A DNA stretch of 64,000 bases from Acidovorax delafieldii (GCF_007993815.1 NZ_VJWE01000016.1:1-64000); one strand, 5' to 3'. Positions 47,694-57,571 are shown, counted from the first letter of the stretch. Notes: generated by a model from the letters alone, not told the origin. Program-made: numbers and translations.

Positions 47694-48586
47694 GGTGTGG
47701 CGGGCTGGGTGCGCAAGTGGTCCACCAGCAGCCGGGCCACGGTGGAGAGGGATTCTTCCGACCGCACGCACAGCGACAGGCGGCGGTGGGCCCAGGGCTC
47801 GTTCAGGGTGACGGTGCGGATCTGCAGCGCGCCCTGGTACAGCCGCGCACTGCCGCGCGGCATCACGCCCACACCCAGGCCGGCGTTGACCATGAGGCAC
47901 AGCGCGTCGTAGCTGGTGACCTGCATGCGCAGTCGAAGCGGCAGGCCAGCCTCGGCGGATGCGCGGGTGAGCTGGTTGTTGATGGCGCTGTTGGGGTGCG
48001 CGCCCACAAAGTCATAGGGCAGGGCGTCTGCCAGCCGCACGGACTTGCGCCGCGCCAGCGCATGGCCGGTGGGTACCACCAGCACCAGCTCGTCGGTGCG
48101 GTAGGGCAGCAGCGTCACCCGTTCGCCGTAGTGGCCTTCGTTCAGGATGCCCACGTCGGCCGCGTTCTCGGCCACGGAATGCGCAATCGCGCTGCTGATC
48201 TGCTCCTGCAGCCGCACATCCACCTGCGGGTGTTGTGCCAGAAAGCTCTGCAGTTCCCCCGGCAAAAACTGCGTGATGGCCGAGATGTTGGCCACCACTC
48301 GCACGTGACCGCGCACTCCGGTGCCATATTCGCGCATCTGGGTGGCGATGCCGTCCAGGTCATTCAGTACGCCGCGCGCCAGGTTCAGCAGGGCAAATGC
48401 GGCAGCCGTGGGCTCGGTGCCCTTGTTGCTGCGGGTGAACAGGGCCACGTGCAACGCGTCTTCCAGGTCGGCCAGGCGGCGGCTCACGGCCGAGGCGGCC
48501 AGGTGCTCGCGCGCGGCGGCGGCAGCGATGGTGCTTTCTTCCATCACGGCCACAAACAGGCGCAGGGAGACGGGATCAAGTTTCAT
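47690..48586 (-). CDS. LysR family transcriptional regulator
   Basis: A 298-aa regulator. The helix-turn-helix is at 1-62 (LRLFVAVMEESTIAAAAA, with SAVSRRLADLEDAL). The effector domain follows. It is divergent from the CoA-transferase/lyase/Bug operon, its probable target, with 141 bp between. Its stop overlaps earP, so earP may be co-transcribed with it. Confidence 0.93.
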   Translation of the reverse strand: MKLDPVSLRLFVAVMEESTIAAAAAREHLAASAVSRRLADLEDALHVALFTRSNKGTEPTAAAFALLNLARGVLNDLDGIATQMREYGTGVRGHVRVVANISAITQFLPGELQSFLAQHPQVDVRLQEQISSAIAHSVAENAADVGILNEGHYGERVTLLPYRTDELVLVVPTGHALARRKSVRLADALPYDFVGAHPNSAINNQLTRASAEAGLPLRLRMQVTSYDALCLMVNAGLGVGVMPRGSARLYQGALQIRTVTLNEPWAHRRLSLCVRSEESLSTVARLLVDHLRTQPATP

Positions 48587-48727
48587 GGGGGCCTGATGGT
48601 AACAAGCTGCCATGCCGGTTTGCGATGGCATCTTGTTGCTTGAGCGATTTACGGCCCCGCACACCCTGCGCATCATTCGCCCCGAGCCGCCCCGGCGTGG
48701 GGCTGGCCGCAGGAGATAACCCCACCC

Positions 48728-49933
48728 ATGGATTCCATTGCTTCCCCCGCCGCGTTGCAAGGCGTGCGCGTCATCGAAATGGGCCAGCTCATTGCCGGGC
48801 CTTTCTGCGGCAAGACGCTGGGCGAGTTTGGCGCCGATGTGATCAAGATCGAGGCGCCCGAGACCGGCGACCCGCTGCGCAACTGGCGCCTGATCAAGGA
48901 AGGCACTTCTGTCTGGTGGCAGGTGCAGTCGCGCAACAAGCGCTCGGTGGCGCTGGACCTGCGGCAAAAGGAGGGGCAGGACATCGCTCGCCAGCTGATT
49001 GCAGAAGCCGATGTGCTGGTCGAGAACTTCCGCCCCGGCACGCTGGAAGGCTGGGGCATGTCGCCCGAGGAGCTGCACCAACTCAACCCCGGCCTCGTGA
49101 TGCTGCGCATCTCTGGCTACGGCCAGACGGGGCCGTACCGCGACCTGCCAGGCTTTGGCGCCATCGGCGAAGCCATGGGCGGCCTGCGCCACCTGACGGG
49201 CGAGCCCGGTCGCGTGCCGGTGCGCGTCGGTGTCTCGATTGGCGACACGCTGGCGGCGCTGCACGGCACCATCGGCGTGCTCACGGCGCTGTACCACCGC
49301 AAGGTCAACGGCGGCCAGGGTCAGGTGATTGACGTGGCGCTGCACGAGGCGGTGTTCAACGTGATGGAAAGCCTGATCCCCGAATACAGCGCCTTCGGGG
49401 CCGTGCGCGAGGCCGCAGGCAGCGCGCTGCCGGGCATTGCACCGAGCAACGCCTACCCCTGCACGGATGGCTGGGTGCTGGTGGCGGGCAATGGCGACAG
49501 CATCTTCAAGCGACTGATGGACGCGATTGGCAGGCCCGACCTGGGCGCCGCGCCGGACCTGGCCAACAACACCGGCCGCGTGGCGCGGGTGGAAGAGATC
49601 GACGCTGCGATTGGCGCCTGGAGCGCGCAGCGCACCGTGCAGCAGGTGCTGGACGCATTGGGCGCCGCCCGCGTGCCTGCGGGCAAGGTCTACACCGCCA
49701 AAGACATTGCCGAAGACCCGCACTACCGCGCCCGCGACATGCTGCTGACGCAACAGACGCGCGACGGCTACAGCGTAGAAGTGCCGGGCATCGTGCCCAA
49801 GCTCTCGGCCACGCCGGGCAGCATCCGCAGCAGCGCGCCGCACCTGGGCGACGACACCGATGCGGTGCTGACCGAGGCAGGCCTCACGGCCGAACAGATC
49901 GCGCTGCTGCGCAGCAAGGGGGTGATTCAATGA
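48728..49933 (+). CDS. CaiB/BaiF family CoA-transferase
   Basis: Class III CoA-transferase, 401 aa, moving CoA from a donor such as succinyl-CoA to an organic acid. The N-terminal nucleotide-loop region GVRVIEMGQLIAGPFCGKTL and the catalytic aspartate in VGVSIGDTLAALHG are clear. It overlaps the next gene by four bases (ATGA). With a lyase next to it, the pair could activate and then cleave a branched hydroxy-acid such as citramalate or hydroxymethylglutarate; the substrate is not proven. Confidence 0.92.
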   Translation: MDSIASPAALQGVRVIEMGQLIAGPFCGKTLGEFGADVIKIEAPETGDPLRNWRLIKEGTSVWWQVQSRNKRSVALDLRQKEGQDIARQLIAEADVLVENFRPGTLEGWGMSPEELHQLNPGLVMLRISGYGQTGPYRDLPGFGAIGEAMGGLRHLTGEPGRVPVRVGVSIGDTLAALHGTIGVLTALYHRKVNGGQGQVIDVALHEAVFNVMESLIPEYSAFGAVREAAGSALPGIAPSNAYPCTDGWVLVAGNGDSIFKRLMDAIGRPDLGAAPDLANNTGRVARVEEIDAAIGAWSAQRTVQQVLDALGAARVPAGKVYTAKDIAEDPHYRARDMLLTQQTRDGYSVEVPGIVPKLSATPGSIRSSAPHLGDDTDAVLTEAGLTAEQIALLRSKGVIQ

Positions 49934-50910
49934 GTGCATCCAACACCGTGTGGCAGGGCGCAGGCCGCCGCATCCATATGCAGGAAGTCGGCCTGCGCGA
50001 CGGCCTGCAGATGGAAAAGGCATTTGTGCCCACGGCCGACAAGATCGCGCTGTGCAACGCACTGTCGGCGGCGGGCCTGGCCAAGATCGAGGTGACTTCG
50101 TTCACCTCGCCCATGGCCATCCCTGCGCTCAAGGATGCCGAGATCGTGATGCGCGAGATCACGCGCCGCCCTGGCACGGTCTACACCGCGCTGGTGCCCA
50201 ACCTGCGCGGTGCAGAGCGCGCCATCGAGTCGCGCACGGACGAGCTGAACCTGGTGATGTCGGTCAGCGCCACCCACAACCTGGCCAATCTGCGCATGAC
50301 GCAGGAACAGTCGTTTGCGGCGTTGGCGCAGGTAGTGGCCCTGGCGCAGGGCGCCAACGTGGCGGTGAATGTGTCGCTGTCGTGTGTTTTTGGCTGCCCC
50401 ATGGAAGGCGATGTGGCCGAGGCGGATGTGTTCGGCTGGGTGCAGCGTTTTGTGGATCGGGGCGTGCGTGGCATCACGCTGTGCGACACCACGGGCATGG
50501 CCTACGCCACGCAGGTGCACCAGCTCACCGCGGCAGCCCGCGCGCGCTGGCCGGGGGTGGAGTTCACCCTGCATTTCCACAACACGCGCGGCATGGGGCT
50601 GGCCAATGTGCTGGCGGCCATCGACGCGGGTGCGGACCGGTTCGATGCCTCGCTGGGCGGCCTGGGCGGCTGCCCCTATGCGCCGGGCGCCAGCGGCAAT
50701 GTGTGTAGCGAAGAGATCGTGCATGCGCTGGCGCTGATGGGCTATGACACCGGGGTGGACTTGGCACAACTGGTGGTGGCGGCGCAGCAACTGCCTGCGT
50801 TGATCGGCCACGATATCCCCAGCCAGATTGCCAAGGCGGGTCCGCGCCTGGCACTGCACCCGGTGCCTGCCGATTTCGAGGCGATCCGCGAAAGAGCGCT
50901 TGCCCGCTGA
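49930..50910 (+). CDS. HMG-CoA lyase family enzyme
   Basis: Cleaves a 3-hydroxy-3-methyl-acyl-CoA or related compound; 326 aa, TIM-barrel lyase. The motif EVGLRDGLQ with catalytic R23/D24, metal histidines in HFHNTRG, and the cysteine loop GGLGGCPYAPGASGNVCSE are present. The reaction may be HMG-CoA or citramalyl-CoA cleavage. The start codon overlaps the upstream CoA-transferase stop. Confidence 0.92.
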   Translation: MSASNTVWQGAGRRIHMQEVGLRDGLQMEKAFVPTADKIALCNALSAAGLAKIEVTSFTSPMAIPALKDAEIVMREITRRPGTVYTALVPNLRGAERAIESRTDELNLVMSVSATHNLANLRMTQEQSFAALAQVVALAQGANVAVNVSLSCVFGCPMEGDVAEADVFGWVQRFVDRGVRGITLCDTTGMAYATQVHQLTAAARARWPGVEFTLHFHNTRGMGLANVLAAIDAGADRFDASLGGLGGCPYAPGASGNVCSEEIVHALALMGYDTGVDLAQLVVAAQQLPALIGHDIPSQIAKAGPRLALHPVPADFEAIRERALAR

Positions 50911-50956
50911 GCGCGGGCGAGCCTGCATTCACACATAACACCAGGAGACAAAAGCC

Positions 50957-51937
50957 ATGACCTTCCCCGCCCCACTGTCCCGCCGCATCTTCACCGCCGC
51001 CGTGCTGTGCTCCGCTGCCTTCGCAGCGGGCGCGCAGGACAAATACCCCTCCAAGCCCATCACCGTGGTGGTGCCCCAGGCCGCTGGTGGCGCCAACGAC
51101 GCCATTGCGCGCGTGGTGGCGCAAAAACTCAGCGAACAAATGGGCCAGAGCGTGATCGTGGACAACCGCCCTGGTGCGGGCGGCACCCTGGCCACAGGCG
51201 CCACGGCCCGCGCGCGCAATGATGGCTACACCCTGCTGCTGACGGCCGACAGCGCCCATGTGATTGGCCCTGCGCTGTACAAGAACCCGGGGTTCGATCC
51301 GGTCAAGGACTTCGCACCCGTGGCGCCCGTGGCCACGGCGGGCTATGTGCTGGTGGCTCATCCGTCCTTCCCGGCCAACACCGTGGCCGAAATGGTGGCT
51401 TTGGCGAAGGCCAGCCCTGGCAAATATGCGATTGCCTCGGCGGGCAACGGCACGCTGAACCACCTGATTGGTGAGATGCTGCAAAAGGCGGCAGGCATCC
51501 AGCTGCAGCACATTCCGTACAAGGGTTCCGCCGCTGCAGCCACCGACGTGGTGGGCGGGCAAGTGCCGCTGTCGGTGCAAAGCCTGCCGTCAGCCATTGC
51601 GTTCATCAAGGCAGGCAAGCTCAAGGTGCTGGGTGTGGTCAATGAAAAGCGCGTGGCCGCACTGCCCGATGCGCCCACCATCGGCGAGACGATCAAAGGC
51701 TTTGGCCAGGCGCCCTGGTATGCGCTGTTTGCCCCGGCTGGCACGCCCGCGCCCATCGTGGCGCAGCTGCAGGCCGAGGTGGCGCGCGCGCTGGAGCACA
51801 AGGACGTGGTGGACAAGCTGGCCACCGTGGGCTGCGAGCCCTTCAAGGGCACGGCGGCGCAGCTGGCGGCGCTGGTGCAGTCCGACCTGCCCAAGTGGAG
51901 CCGCGTGGTCAAGGACACGGGTGCGACGGTCGATTGA
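50957..51937 (+). CDS. Bug family (TctC-like) solute-binding protein
   Basis: Periplasmic receptor, 326 aa. Signal peptide to about residue 26 (AGAQ). Landmarks YPSKPITVVVPQAAGG, DNRPGAGGTL and NDGYTLLLTAD. It follows the lyase gene by 46 bases and precedes another Bug gene. It probably binds the acid that the CoA-transferase activates. Confidence 0.92.
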   Translation: MTFPAPLSRRIFTAAVLCSAAFAAGAQDKYPSKPITVVVPQAAGGANDAIARVVAQKLSEQMGQSVIVDNRPGAGGTLATGATARARNDGYTLLLTADSAHVIGPALYKNPGFDPVKDFAPVAPVATAGYVLVAHPSFPANTVAEMVALAKASPGKYAIASAGNGTLNHLIGEMLQKAAGIQLQHIPYKGSAAAATDVVGGQVPLSVQSLPSAIAFIKAGKLKVLGVVNEKRVAALPDAPTIGETIKGFGQAPWYALFAPAGTPAPIVAQLQAEVARALEHKDVVDKLATVGCEPFKGTAAQLAALVQSDLPKWSRVVKDTGATVD

Positions 51938-52016
51938 CCGGGTGCTTTCTCTGCGCCTTTTTGCTTCTCGCAACTCAGATTTTTGACAACAACGACAACG
52001 ACGGAGACATCCCTTC

Positions 52017-53000
52017 ATGAAAACCACCCGCAAGCAGTTCACCACCCTCGCCCTGGCCGCACTGGCCACCATCAGCTTCATCGGCCACGCAGCGGCGCAG
52101 GGCGCTTACCCGTCCAAGAACGTCACCATGGTGGTGCCCACCGCCGCAGGCGGCACCACCGACCTGTCGGCCCGCATGCTGGCGCAGGCGCTTGCGCCGG
52201 TGCTGGGCCAGTCGGTCATCGTGGACAACAAGGGCGGGGGCAACGGCAACATTGCCGCCAGCGCCGTCAAGCGGGCCGAGGCCGATGGCTACACGCTGCT
52301 CATGCAGTACTCGGGCTACCACGTCATCTCGCCCCACATCACCAAACAAAAGCAGTGGGAGCAAGGCGACTTCCAACCCGTGGCCAACGTGATCTCGGCC
52401 CCGCAGATCATCGTGGTGCGTGCCGACCTGCCGGTGAAAACGCTGCCCGAGCTGATCGCCTACGCCAAGGCCAATCCCGGCAAGCTCAACTACGCCTCGT
52501 CGGGCAACGGCTCGCTGCAGCACGTGACCGGTGCCATGCTGGAGCAGCAAGGCGCCATCAAGATGGTCCACGTGCCCTACAAAGGCACGGGCCCAGCGCT
52601 GCAGGACCTGCTGGGCGGCCAGGTGGACCTGACCTTTGGCACTGCACCACCGTTCATGCCCCACATCGCCAGCGGCAAGCTGCGCGTGCTGGCCGTGACG
52701 GGCAAGCAGCGCCTGCCCAGCCTGCCTGATGTGCCCACCACGGCCGAGGCGGGCTACCCCAAGGTCGATGCCACCTCATGGTTTGCGGTGTTTGCCCCCG
52801 CCGCCGTGCCCAAGGCCGTGGTGGACAAGCTGACGGCCGACATCCGCACCGTGGTGCAGAACGCGGCCTTCCAGCAAAAGGCGCAGGAGCAGGGCGCCAC
52901 GGCCGACTACCAGACCCCGGCGCAGTTGGGTGACAAGGTGAAGGCTGATCTGGCCAACTGGGCGCAGGTGGTGAAGACCTCGAAGATCGAGGCGGAGTGA
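52017..53000 (+). CDS. Bug family (TctC-like) solute-binding protein
   Basis: Second receptor of the cluster, 327 aa, with a signal peptide to about residue 27 (HAAAQ). It differs from its neighbour at the ligand loop: PTAAGGTTDLSARM and DNKGGGNGNIAAS instead of the usual DNRPGAGG. The two are therefore diverged paralogues, not a recent duplication. Membrane partners are absent. Confidence 0.92.
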   Translation: MKTTRKQFTTLALAALATISFIGHAAAQGAYPSKNVTMVVPTAAGGTTDLSARMLAQALAPVLGQSVIVDNKGGGNGNIAASAVKRAEADGYTLLMQYSGYHVISPHITKQKQWEQGDFQPVANVISAPQIIVVRADLPVKTLPELIAYAKANPGKLNYASSGNGSLQHVTGAMLEQQGAIKMVHVPYKGTGPALQDLLGGQVDLTFGTAPPFMPHIASGKLRVLAVTGKQRLPSLPDVPTTAEAGYPKVDATSWFAVFAPAAVPKAVVDKLTADIRTVVQNAAFQQKAQEQGATADYQTPAQLGDKVKADLANWAQVVKTSKIEAE

Positions 53001-53012
53001 CCGGGGTGCGGT

Positions 53013-53083
53013 GATTTTTTGATAAAGATGGCTGCAAGCGCTGGTTGAATATGCGCTGGTAGCTATTTTTTTGATAGTGAAAA
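53013..53083 (+). repeat. Dispersed repeat, copy 8
   Basis: GATGGCTGCAAGCGCTGG, then TTGAATATGCGCTGG and TAGCTATTTTTTTGATAG. It lies between the Bug gene and uvrC, just upstream of the uvrC -10-like box. Confidence 0.78.
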
Positions 53084-53116
53084 GGGCAGGCTGCGCACGG
53101 GGCCACAATACGCGCC

Positions 53117-55120
53117 ATGTCTGATGTGCATTCCGAAGAACTCCTGGCGCAGGTGGCTGCGCTGCCCGCGTTGCCGGGCGTGTACCGTTATTTCGACGCG
53201 CAGGATGCGCTGCTGTACGTGGGCAAGGCGCTCAACCTCAAGCGCCGGGTGTCCAGCTACTTCCAGAAGAACCATGGCGGCACCCGCATCGGCCACATGG
53301 TCAGCAAGATCGTGCGCATGGAGACCACGGTGGTGCGCTCCGAGGCCGAGGCGCTGCTGCTGGAAAACAACCTCATCAAGACGCTGAACCCCAAGTTCAA
53401 CATCCTGTTCCGCGACGACAAGAGCTACCCCTATCTCAAGATCACCGGCACACCGGGCGCCCACACGCGGGGCGATGCGCCGGGCCAGGCGTTTCCGCGC
53501 ATGGCCTACTACCGGGGCGCGGTGGACAAGAAGCACCGCTACTTTGGCCCGTACCCCAGCGCCTGGGCGGTGAAGGAAACCATTCAGCTGCTGCAAAAGG
53601 TGTTCCGGCTGCGCACCTGCGAAGACACGGTGTTTGCCAACCGCACACGGCCCTGCCTGCTGTACCAGATCAAGCGCTGCACCGGGCCCTGCGTGGACTT
53701 GATCTCGCCCGAGGCCTATGCGGCTGACGTGCAGCACGCCGAGGCATTGCTGCGCGGCGAAACGCAGGAGCTGCTGCAGGCGCTGGAGGCGCGCATGATG
53801 GCGCACTCCGACAAGCTGGAGTTTGAGCAGGCTGCCGAGGTGCGCAACCAGATCCAGGCGCTGTCGCGCGTGCTGCACCAGCAGTCCATCGAGACGGTGG
53901 ATGACAAGGATGTGGACATCCTGGCGGTGCGCGTGCAAGGTGGCCGCGCCTGCGTGAACCTGGCCATGGTGCGCGGTGGCCGCCACCTGGGCGACCGGCC
54001 GTACTTTCCGGTGCATGTCGAGGACGCTGCGGCGGTGTTCGAAGAAGAGGGCGGGGACGGTGCGGATGAAACGGTGGCTACCCCGTCTCGTCCGGTTCGC
54101 CCCGTGGAGGCCCTGGTGCTGGAGGCCTTCATTGCCCAGCACTACATCGGTGTGCCCGTGCCACCGCTGCTGGTGACCAGTGTGCCGGTGGACAAGGCCT
54201 TGCTGGACGCGCTGACCGAACAAAGTGGCTTGCGCGTGAACGCTATCCACCAGCCGCGCGAACAGCGCCGCGCGTGGCTGGACATGGCGCAGAAAAACGC
54301 CGACCTGCAACTGGCCCGTCTGCTGGCCGAGGAGGGCTCGCAGCAGGCCCGCACGCGGGCGCTGGCCGAGGCACTGGATCTGCCGCCCGAAGACCTGGAC
54401 CAACTCACCATCGAGTGTTTCGACATCTCGCACACGGCGGGTGAATCCACCCAGGCGTCGTGTGTGGTGTTTCACCACCACAAGATGCAGAGCAGCGAAT
54501 ACCGCCGCTACAAGATCGAAGGCATCACCGGCGGCGACGACTATGCCGCCATGCGCCAGGTGCTTACGCGCCGCTACAGCAAGGTGGTGGAGGCGCAGCG
54601 CGAGGAGGGCGGCATCGACTATGCGCAATCGCCCGAGGCGCAAGCCGCAGCCCGGCCCAAAGGCCAGGCGCGTTTGCCGGATCTGGTGCTCATCGACGGC
54701 GGCAAGGGCCAGGTGGGCGTGGCGCGTGAGGTGTTCATTGCGCTGGGGCTGGACCTGACCCGCATCGTGGGGGTCGAGAAGGGCGAGGGCCGCAAGGTGG
54801 GCCTGGAAGAGCTGGTGTTTGCCGATGGGCGTGAGAAGGTCTACCTGGGCAAGGATTCGGCCGCGCTCATGCTGGTGGCGCAGATCCGCGATGAGGCGCA
54901 CCGCTTTGCCATCACCGGCATGCGCGCGGCACGGGCCAAGGTGCGCGTGGGGGGCGGGCAACTGGAAGAAATTGCGGGGGTGGGGCCCAAGAAACGAGCG
55001 CGCCTGTTGCAACGTTTTGGCGGGGTGCGTGGGGTTGCATCCGCGAGCGTGGAGGACCTGGCCACCGTGGATGGCATCTCGCATGAATTGGCAGAAGAAA
55101 TTTACAAGGCCTTGAGATAA
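53117..55120 (+). CDS. uvrC: Excinuclease ABC subunit C
   Basis: Makes the two incisions in nucleotide-excision repair; 667 aa. The GIY-YIG nuclease is at the N-terminus ([19 protein letters not shown]), the UVR domain is near 210-245, the RNase H-like C-terminal nuclease contains [10 protein letters not shown] and [10 protein letters not shown], and two helix-hairpin-helix motifs end the protein. CACAAT (53104-53109) lies seven bases before the ATG, with no Shine-Dalgarno. pgsA follows after 45 bases. Confidence 0.97.
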   Translation: MSDVHSEELLAQVAALPALPGVYRYFDAQDALLYVGKALNLKRRVSSYFQKNHGGTRIGHMVSKIVRMETTVVRSEAEALLLENNLIKTLNPKFNILFRDDKSYPYLKITGTPGAHTRGDAPGQAFPRMAYYRGAVDKKHRYFGPYPSAWAVKETIQLLQKVFRLRTCEDTVFANRTRPCLLYQIKRCTGPCVDLISPEAYAADVQHAEALLRGETQELLQALEARMMAHSDKLEFEQAAEVRNQIQALSRVLHQQSIETVDDKDVDILAVRVQGGRACVNLAMVRGGRHLGDRPYFPVHVEDAAAVFEEEGGDGADETVATPSRPVRPVEALVLEAFIAQHYIGVPVPPLLVTSVPVDKALLDALTEQSGLRVNAIHQPREQRRAWLDMAQKNADLQLARLLAEEGSQQARTRALAEALDLPPEDLDQLTIECFDISHTAGESTQASCVVFHHHKMQSSEYRRYKIEGITGGDDYAAMRQVLTRRYSKVVEAQREEGGIDYAQSPEAQAAARPKGQARLPDLVLIDGGKGQVGVAREVFIALGLDLTRIVGVEKGEGRKVGLEELVFADGREKVYLGKDSAALMLVAQIRDEAHRFAITGMRAARAKVRVGGGQLEEIAGVGPKKRARLLQRFGGVRGVASASVEDLATVDGISHELAEEIYKALR

Positions 55121-55165
55121 GCCCCATGTGCCGTTCCACGGCCGCGCCGTGACACAATCGCCTCC

Positions 55166-55732
55166 ATGTTCTGGACTATCCCCACCTTGATGACCTGGAC
55201 GCGCATCGTCGCGATACCTTTGATCGTGGGGGTGTTCTACGCACCGCTGGACCCGGCCACGCGCAATCTCATCGCCACCGTGATGTTCGTGGTGTTCGCG
55301 GCCACCGACTGGCTGGACGGCTACCTGGCCCGCAAGCTCAACCAGACCTCGTCCTTCGGTGCTTTCCTGGATCCGGTGGCCGACAAGTTTCTGGTGTGTG
55401 CGTCGCTCCTGGTGCTGGTGCACCTGCAACGTGCCGACGTGTTTGTGGCCCTCATCATCATCGGCCGCGAGATCGCGATCTCGGCCCTGCGCGAGTGGAT
55501 GGCGCAGATCGGCGCCAGCAAGAGCGTGGCCGTGCACATGATCGGCAAGGTCAAGACCACGGTGCAGATGCTGGCCATCCCCTTTCTGCTGTACGACGGG
55601 CGCCTGTTTGGCGTGATCGATACCGGCGTGTGGGGCAGCTGGCTCATCTGGGCCTCGGCGGTGCTCACCGTCTGGTCGATGGTGTACTACCTGCAGAAGG
55701 CGTTGCCCGAGATCCGGGCACGCGTCAAATAG
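55166..55732 (+). CDS. pgsA: Phosphatidylglycerophosphate synthase
   Basis: First committed step of phosphatidylglycerol synthesis, joining CDP-diacylglycerol and glycerol 3-phosphate; 188 aa, inner membrane. The CDP-alcohol phosphotransferase motif D-G-x2-A-R-x8-G-x3-D-x3-D is present in DWLDGYLARKLNQ and FGAFLDPVAD. Five or six hydrophobic segments. CACAAT (55153-55158) lies seven bases before the ATG, a leaderless pattern again. Confidence 0.96.
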   Translation: MFWTIPTLMTWTRIVAIPLIVGVFYAPLDPATRNLIATVMFVVFAATDWLDGYLARKLNQTSSFGAFLDPVADKFLVCASLLVLVHLQRADVFVALIIIGREIAISALREWMAQIGASKSVAVHMIGKVKTTVQMLAIPFLLYDGRLFGVIDTGVWGSWLIWASAVLTVWSMVYYLQKALPEIRARVK

Positions 55733-55739
55733 TTTTCAA

Positions 55740-55798
55740 GTCTTTGATGCCTGGAGCGCTGGATGAATAGGCGCAGGCAGCTATATTTTCAGGAGCAT
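55740..55798 (+). repeat. Dispersed repeat, copy 9
   Basis: GATGCCTGGAGCGCTGGATG, then AATAGGCGCAGGCAGCTATA. It fills most of the 70-bp gap between pgsA and the tartrate dehydrogenase gene and ends just before its start, so its AGGAG may serve as Shine-Dalgarno. Confidence 0.75.
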
Positions 55799-55802
55799 CT
55801 GA

Positions 55803-56897
55803 ATGGCGAAGCATCGCATTGCAGTCATTGCCGGTGACGGCATTGGCAAAGAGGTAATGCCCGAGGGCCTCCGCGTTCTGGACGAGGCCGCCCGCAAGTT
55901 CGGCATTGACCTGCATTTCGACCACTTCGACTTTTCGAGCTGGGACTACTACGAAAAGCACGGCAAGATGCTGCCCGACAACTGGAAGGACCAGATCGGC
56001 GGCCATGAGGCCATCTACTTCGGCGCGGTGGGCTGGCCCGACAAGATCGCCGACCATGTCTCGCTCTGGGGCTCGCTGCTGCTGTTCCGCCGCGAGTTCG
56101 ATCAGTACATCAACCTTCGGCCCGCGCGCCTCATGCCAGGCGTGATCGCACCTGTGGTGCGCCGTGACGGCAGCCCGCGCCTGCCCGGCGAGATCGACAT
56201 GCTGATCGTGCGCGAGAACACCGAAGGCGAATACTCCAGCATCGGTGGTCGCATGTACGAAGGCACTCCGCGTGAGATCGTGATGCAGGAGACAGTGATG
56301 TCGCGCCACGGCGTGGACCGCGTGCTGAAGTTTGCGTTTGAACTGGCCCAGTCGCGCCCCAAGAAGCACCTGACCAGCGCCACCAAGTCCAACGGCATCG
56401 CCATCACCATGCCCTACTGGGACGAGCGCGTGGCCGAGATGGCCAAGGCCTACCCCGATGTGACGGTGGACAAGTTCCACATCGACATCCTCACCGCCCA
56501 CTTCGTGCAGCGGCCCGACTTCTTTGACGTGGTGGTTGCCAGCAACCTGTTTGGCGACATCCTCTCGGACCTGGGGCCTGCGTGCACCGGCACCATCGGC
56601 ATCGCGCCCAGCGCCAACCTCAACCCCACGCGCACCACGCCGTCGCTGTTTGAGCCAGTGCATGGCTCGGCGCCCGACATCGCGGGCAAGGGCATCGCCA
56701 ACCCCATCGGGCAGATCTGGTGCGGCGCAATGATGCTGGACTTCCTGGGTTACCGCGCCGCGCACGACGCCGTTCTGGCCGCTATCGAAGCCGTGTTGCA
56801 ACCCGGCAGTGGTGCTCCGCGCACCCCGGACCTGGGCGGCACGGGCAGCACGCAGGATGTGGGCAAAGCCATTGCTCAGGCACTCGCTGCTCGTTGA
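55803..56897 (+). CDS. Tartrate dehydrogenase / D-malate dehydrogenase family protein
   Basis: NAD-dependent beta-decarboxylating dehydrogenase, 364 aa, related to isopropylmalate dehydrogenase. The N-terminal region IAVIAGDGIGKEV and the metal-binding SNLFGDILSDLGPACTG are typical. Substrate residues WDYYEKHGKMLP and the conserved EYSSIGGRMYEGT match tartrate/D-malate enzymes. AGGAG, supplied by the adjacent repeat, precedes the ATG. No paired regulator is visible. Confidence 0.9.
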   Translation: MAKHRIAVIAGDGIGKEVMPEGLRVLDEAARKFGIDLHFDHFDFSSWDYYEKHGKMLPDNWKDQIGGHEAIYFGAVGWPDKIADHVSLWGSLLLFRREFDQYINLRPARLMPGVIAPVVRRDGSPRLPGEIDMLIVRENTEGEYSSIGGRMYEGTPREIVMQETVMSRHGVDRVLKFAFELAQSRPKKHLTSATKSNGIAITMPYWDERVAEMAKAYPDVTVDKFHIDILTAHFVQRPDFFDVVVASNLFGDILSDLGPACTGTIGIAPSANLNPTRTTPSLFEPVHGSAPDIAGKGIANPIGQIWCGAMMLDFLGYRAAHDAVLAAIEAVLQPGSGAPRTPDLGGTGSTQDVGKAIAQALAAR

Positions 56898-57198
56898 GTA
56901 CGGCTGGCTGCGGGGTGTCAATACGGAGTGCTGCCGATACGGCGTGTTTGAGACAAAAACCCCCGCCAAGCCCTGTCGCAGCGTGAAATACGACTAGAAT
57001 TCAAAACAACGCTGACGCAAAACAGCGTGTTGTATTGACACTCTGAAACTCGATGGCTTTAATCTGATGCAGCAGCCACTGCTGTGTATGCCAGTCATTC
57101 CCCCGCCTGTTCTCCACCAGCCCACGGCTGTGCTTTCAGGCGTGTGAAGACCAGATATCCTCGAGACATTCCATTAACTCTTTTCCGAGAGGCTTCTT
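56898..57198 (+). promoter_or_regulatory. hupB leader and promoter region
   Basis: This 301-bp stretch has no gene. The best promoter is TTGACA (57035-57040) with TTTAAT (57058-57063) at a 17-bp spacing, matching the sigma-70 consensus. A TAGAAT box also occurs near 56995. The leader to the GTG at 57199 is about 130 nt, long for this window. Confidence 0.7.
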
Positions 57199-57471
57199 GT
57201 GAACAAAACCGAATTGATTGAGCACATCGCTACCAACGCCGACATCTCCAAGGCCGCTGCTGCGCGTGCCCTGGAATCCACGATCGAGGCTGTCAAGAAG
57301 ACTCTCAAGAAGGGCGGCACCGTGTCGCTCGTCGGTTTCGGTACCTTCGCTGTGGGCAAGCGTGCTGCCCGTACCGGTCGCAATCCCCGTACTGGCGCTA
57401 CGATTAAAATCAAAGCTGCTAAAGTTCCGAAGTTCCGTCCTGGCAAGGCATTGAAAGATGCCTTGAACTGA
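57199..57471 (+). CDS. hupB: DNA-binding protein HU
   Basis: Histone-like nucleoid protein, 90 aa. The family motif [13 protein letters not shown] and [11 protein letters not shown] form the DNA-binding arms. The start is GTG at 57199 with GAGAGG upstream. A tRNA-Val gene follows 15 bases after the stop, so they may be co-transcribed and processed. The usual upstream lon gene is absent here. Confidence 0.96.
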   Translation: MNKTELIEHIATNADISKAAAARALESTIEAVKKTLKKGGTVSLVGFGTFAVGKRAARTGRNPRTGATIKIKAAKVPKFRPGKALKDALN

Positions 57472-57486
57472 GGATCAGTTTAGGTG

Positions 57487-57562
57487 GGGTCCTTAGCTCA
57501 GTTGGTAGAGCGGCTCCTTTACACGGAGTAGGTCGGCGGTTCGAGACCGTCAGGACCCACCA
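57487..57562 (+). tRNA. tRNA-Val (anticodon TAC)
   Basis: A 76-nt tRNA. Acceptor GGGTCCT pairs AGGACCC, anticodon loop TTTACAC on CTCC/GGAG, CCA encoded. It lies between hupB and ppiD and is the second valine tRNA in the window. Confidence 0.97.
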
Positions 57563-57571
57563 TCACCGAAC

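Noticed and set aside
51007..53000. Recent tandem duplication of a Bug receptor
   Set aside because: The two proteins differ through most of their length and in the ligand loops, so they are old paralogues.
53063..55537. An 824-codon frame opposite uvrC, and similar long frames opposite relA and ppiD
   Set aside because: All lie wholly antisense to well-supported genes and show only composition-driven sequence.
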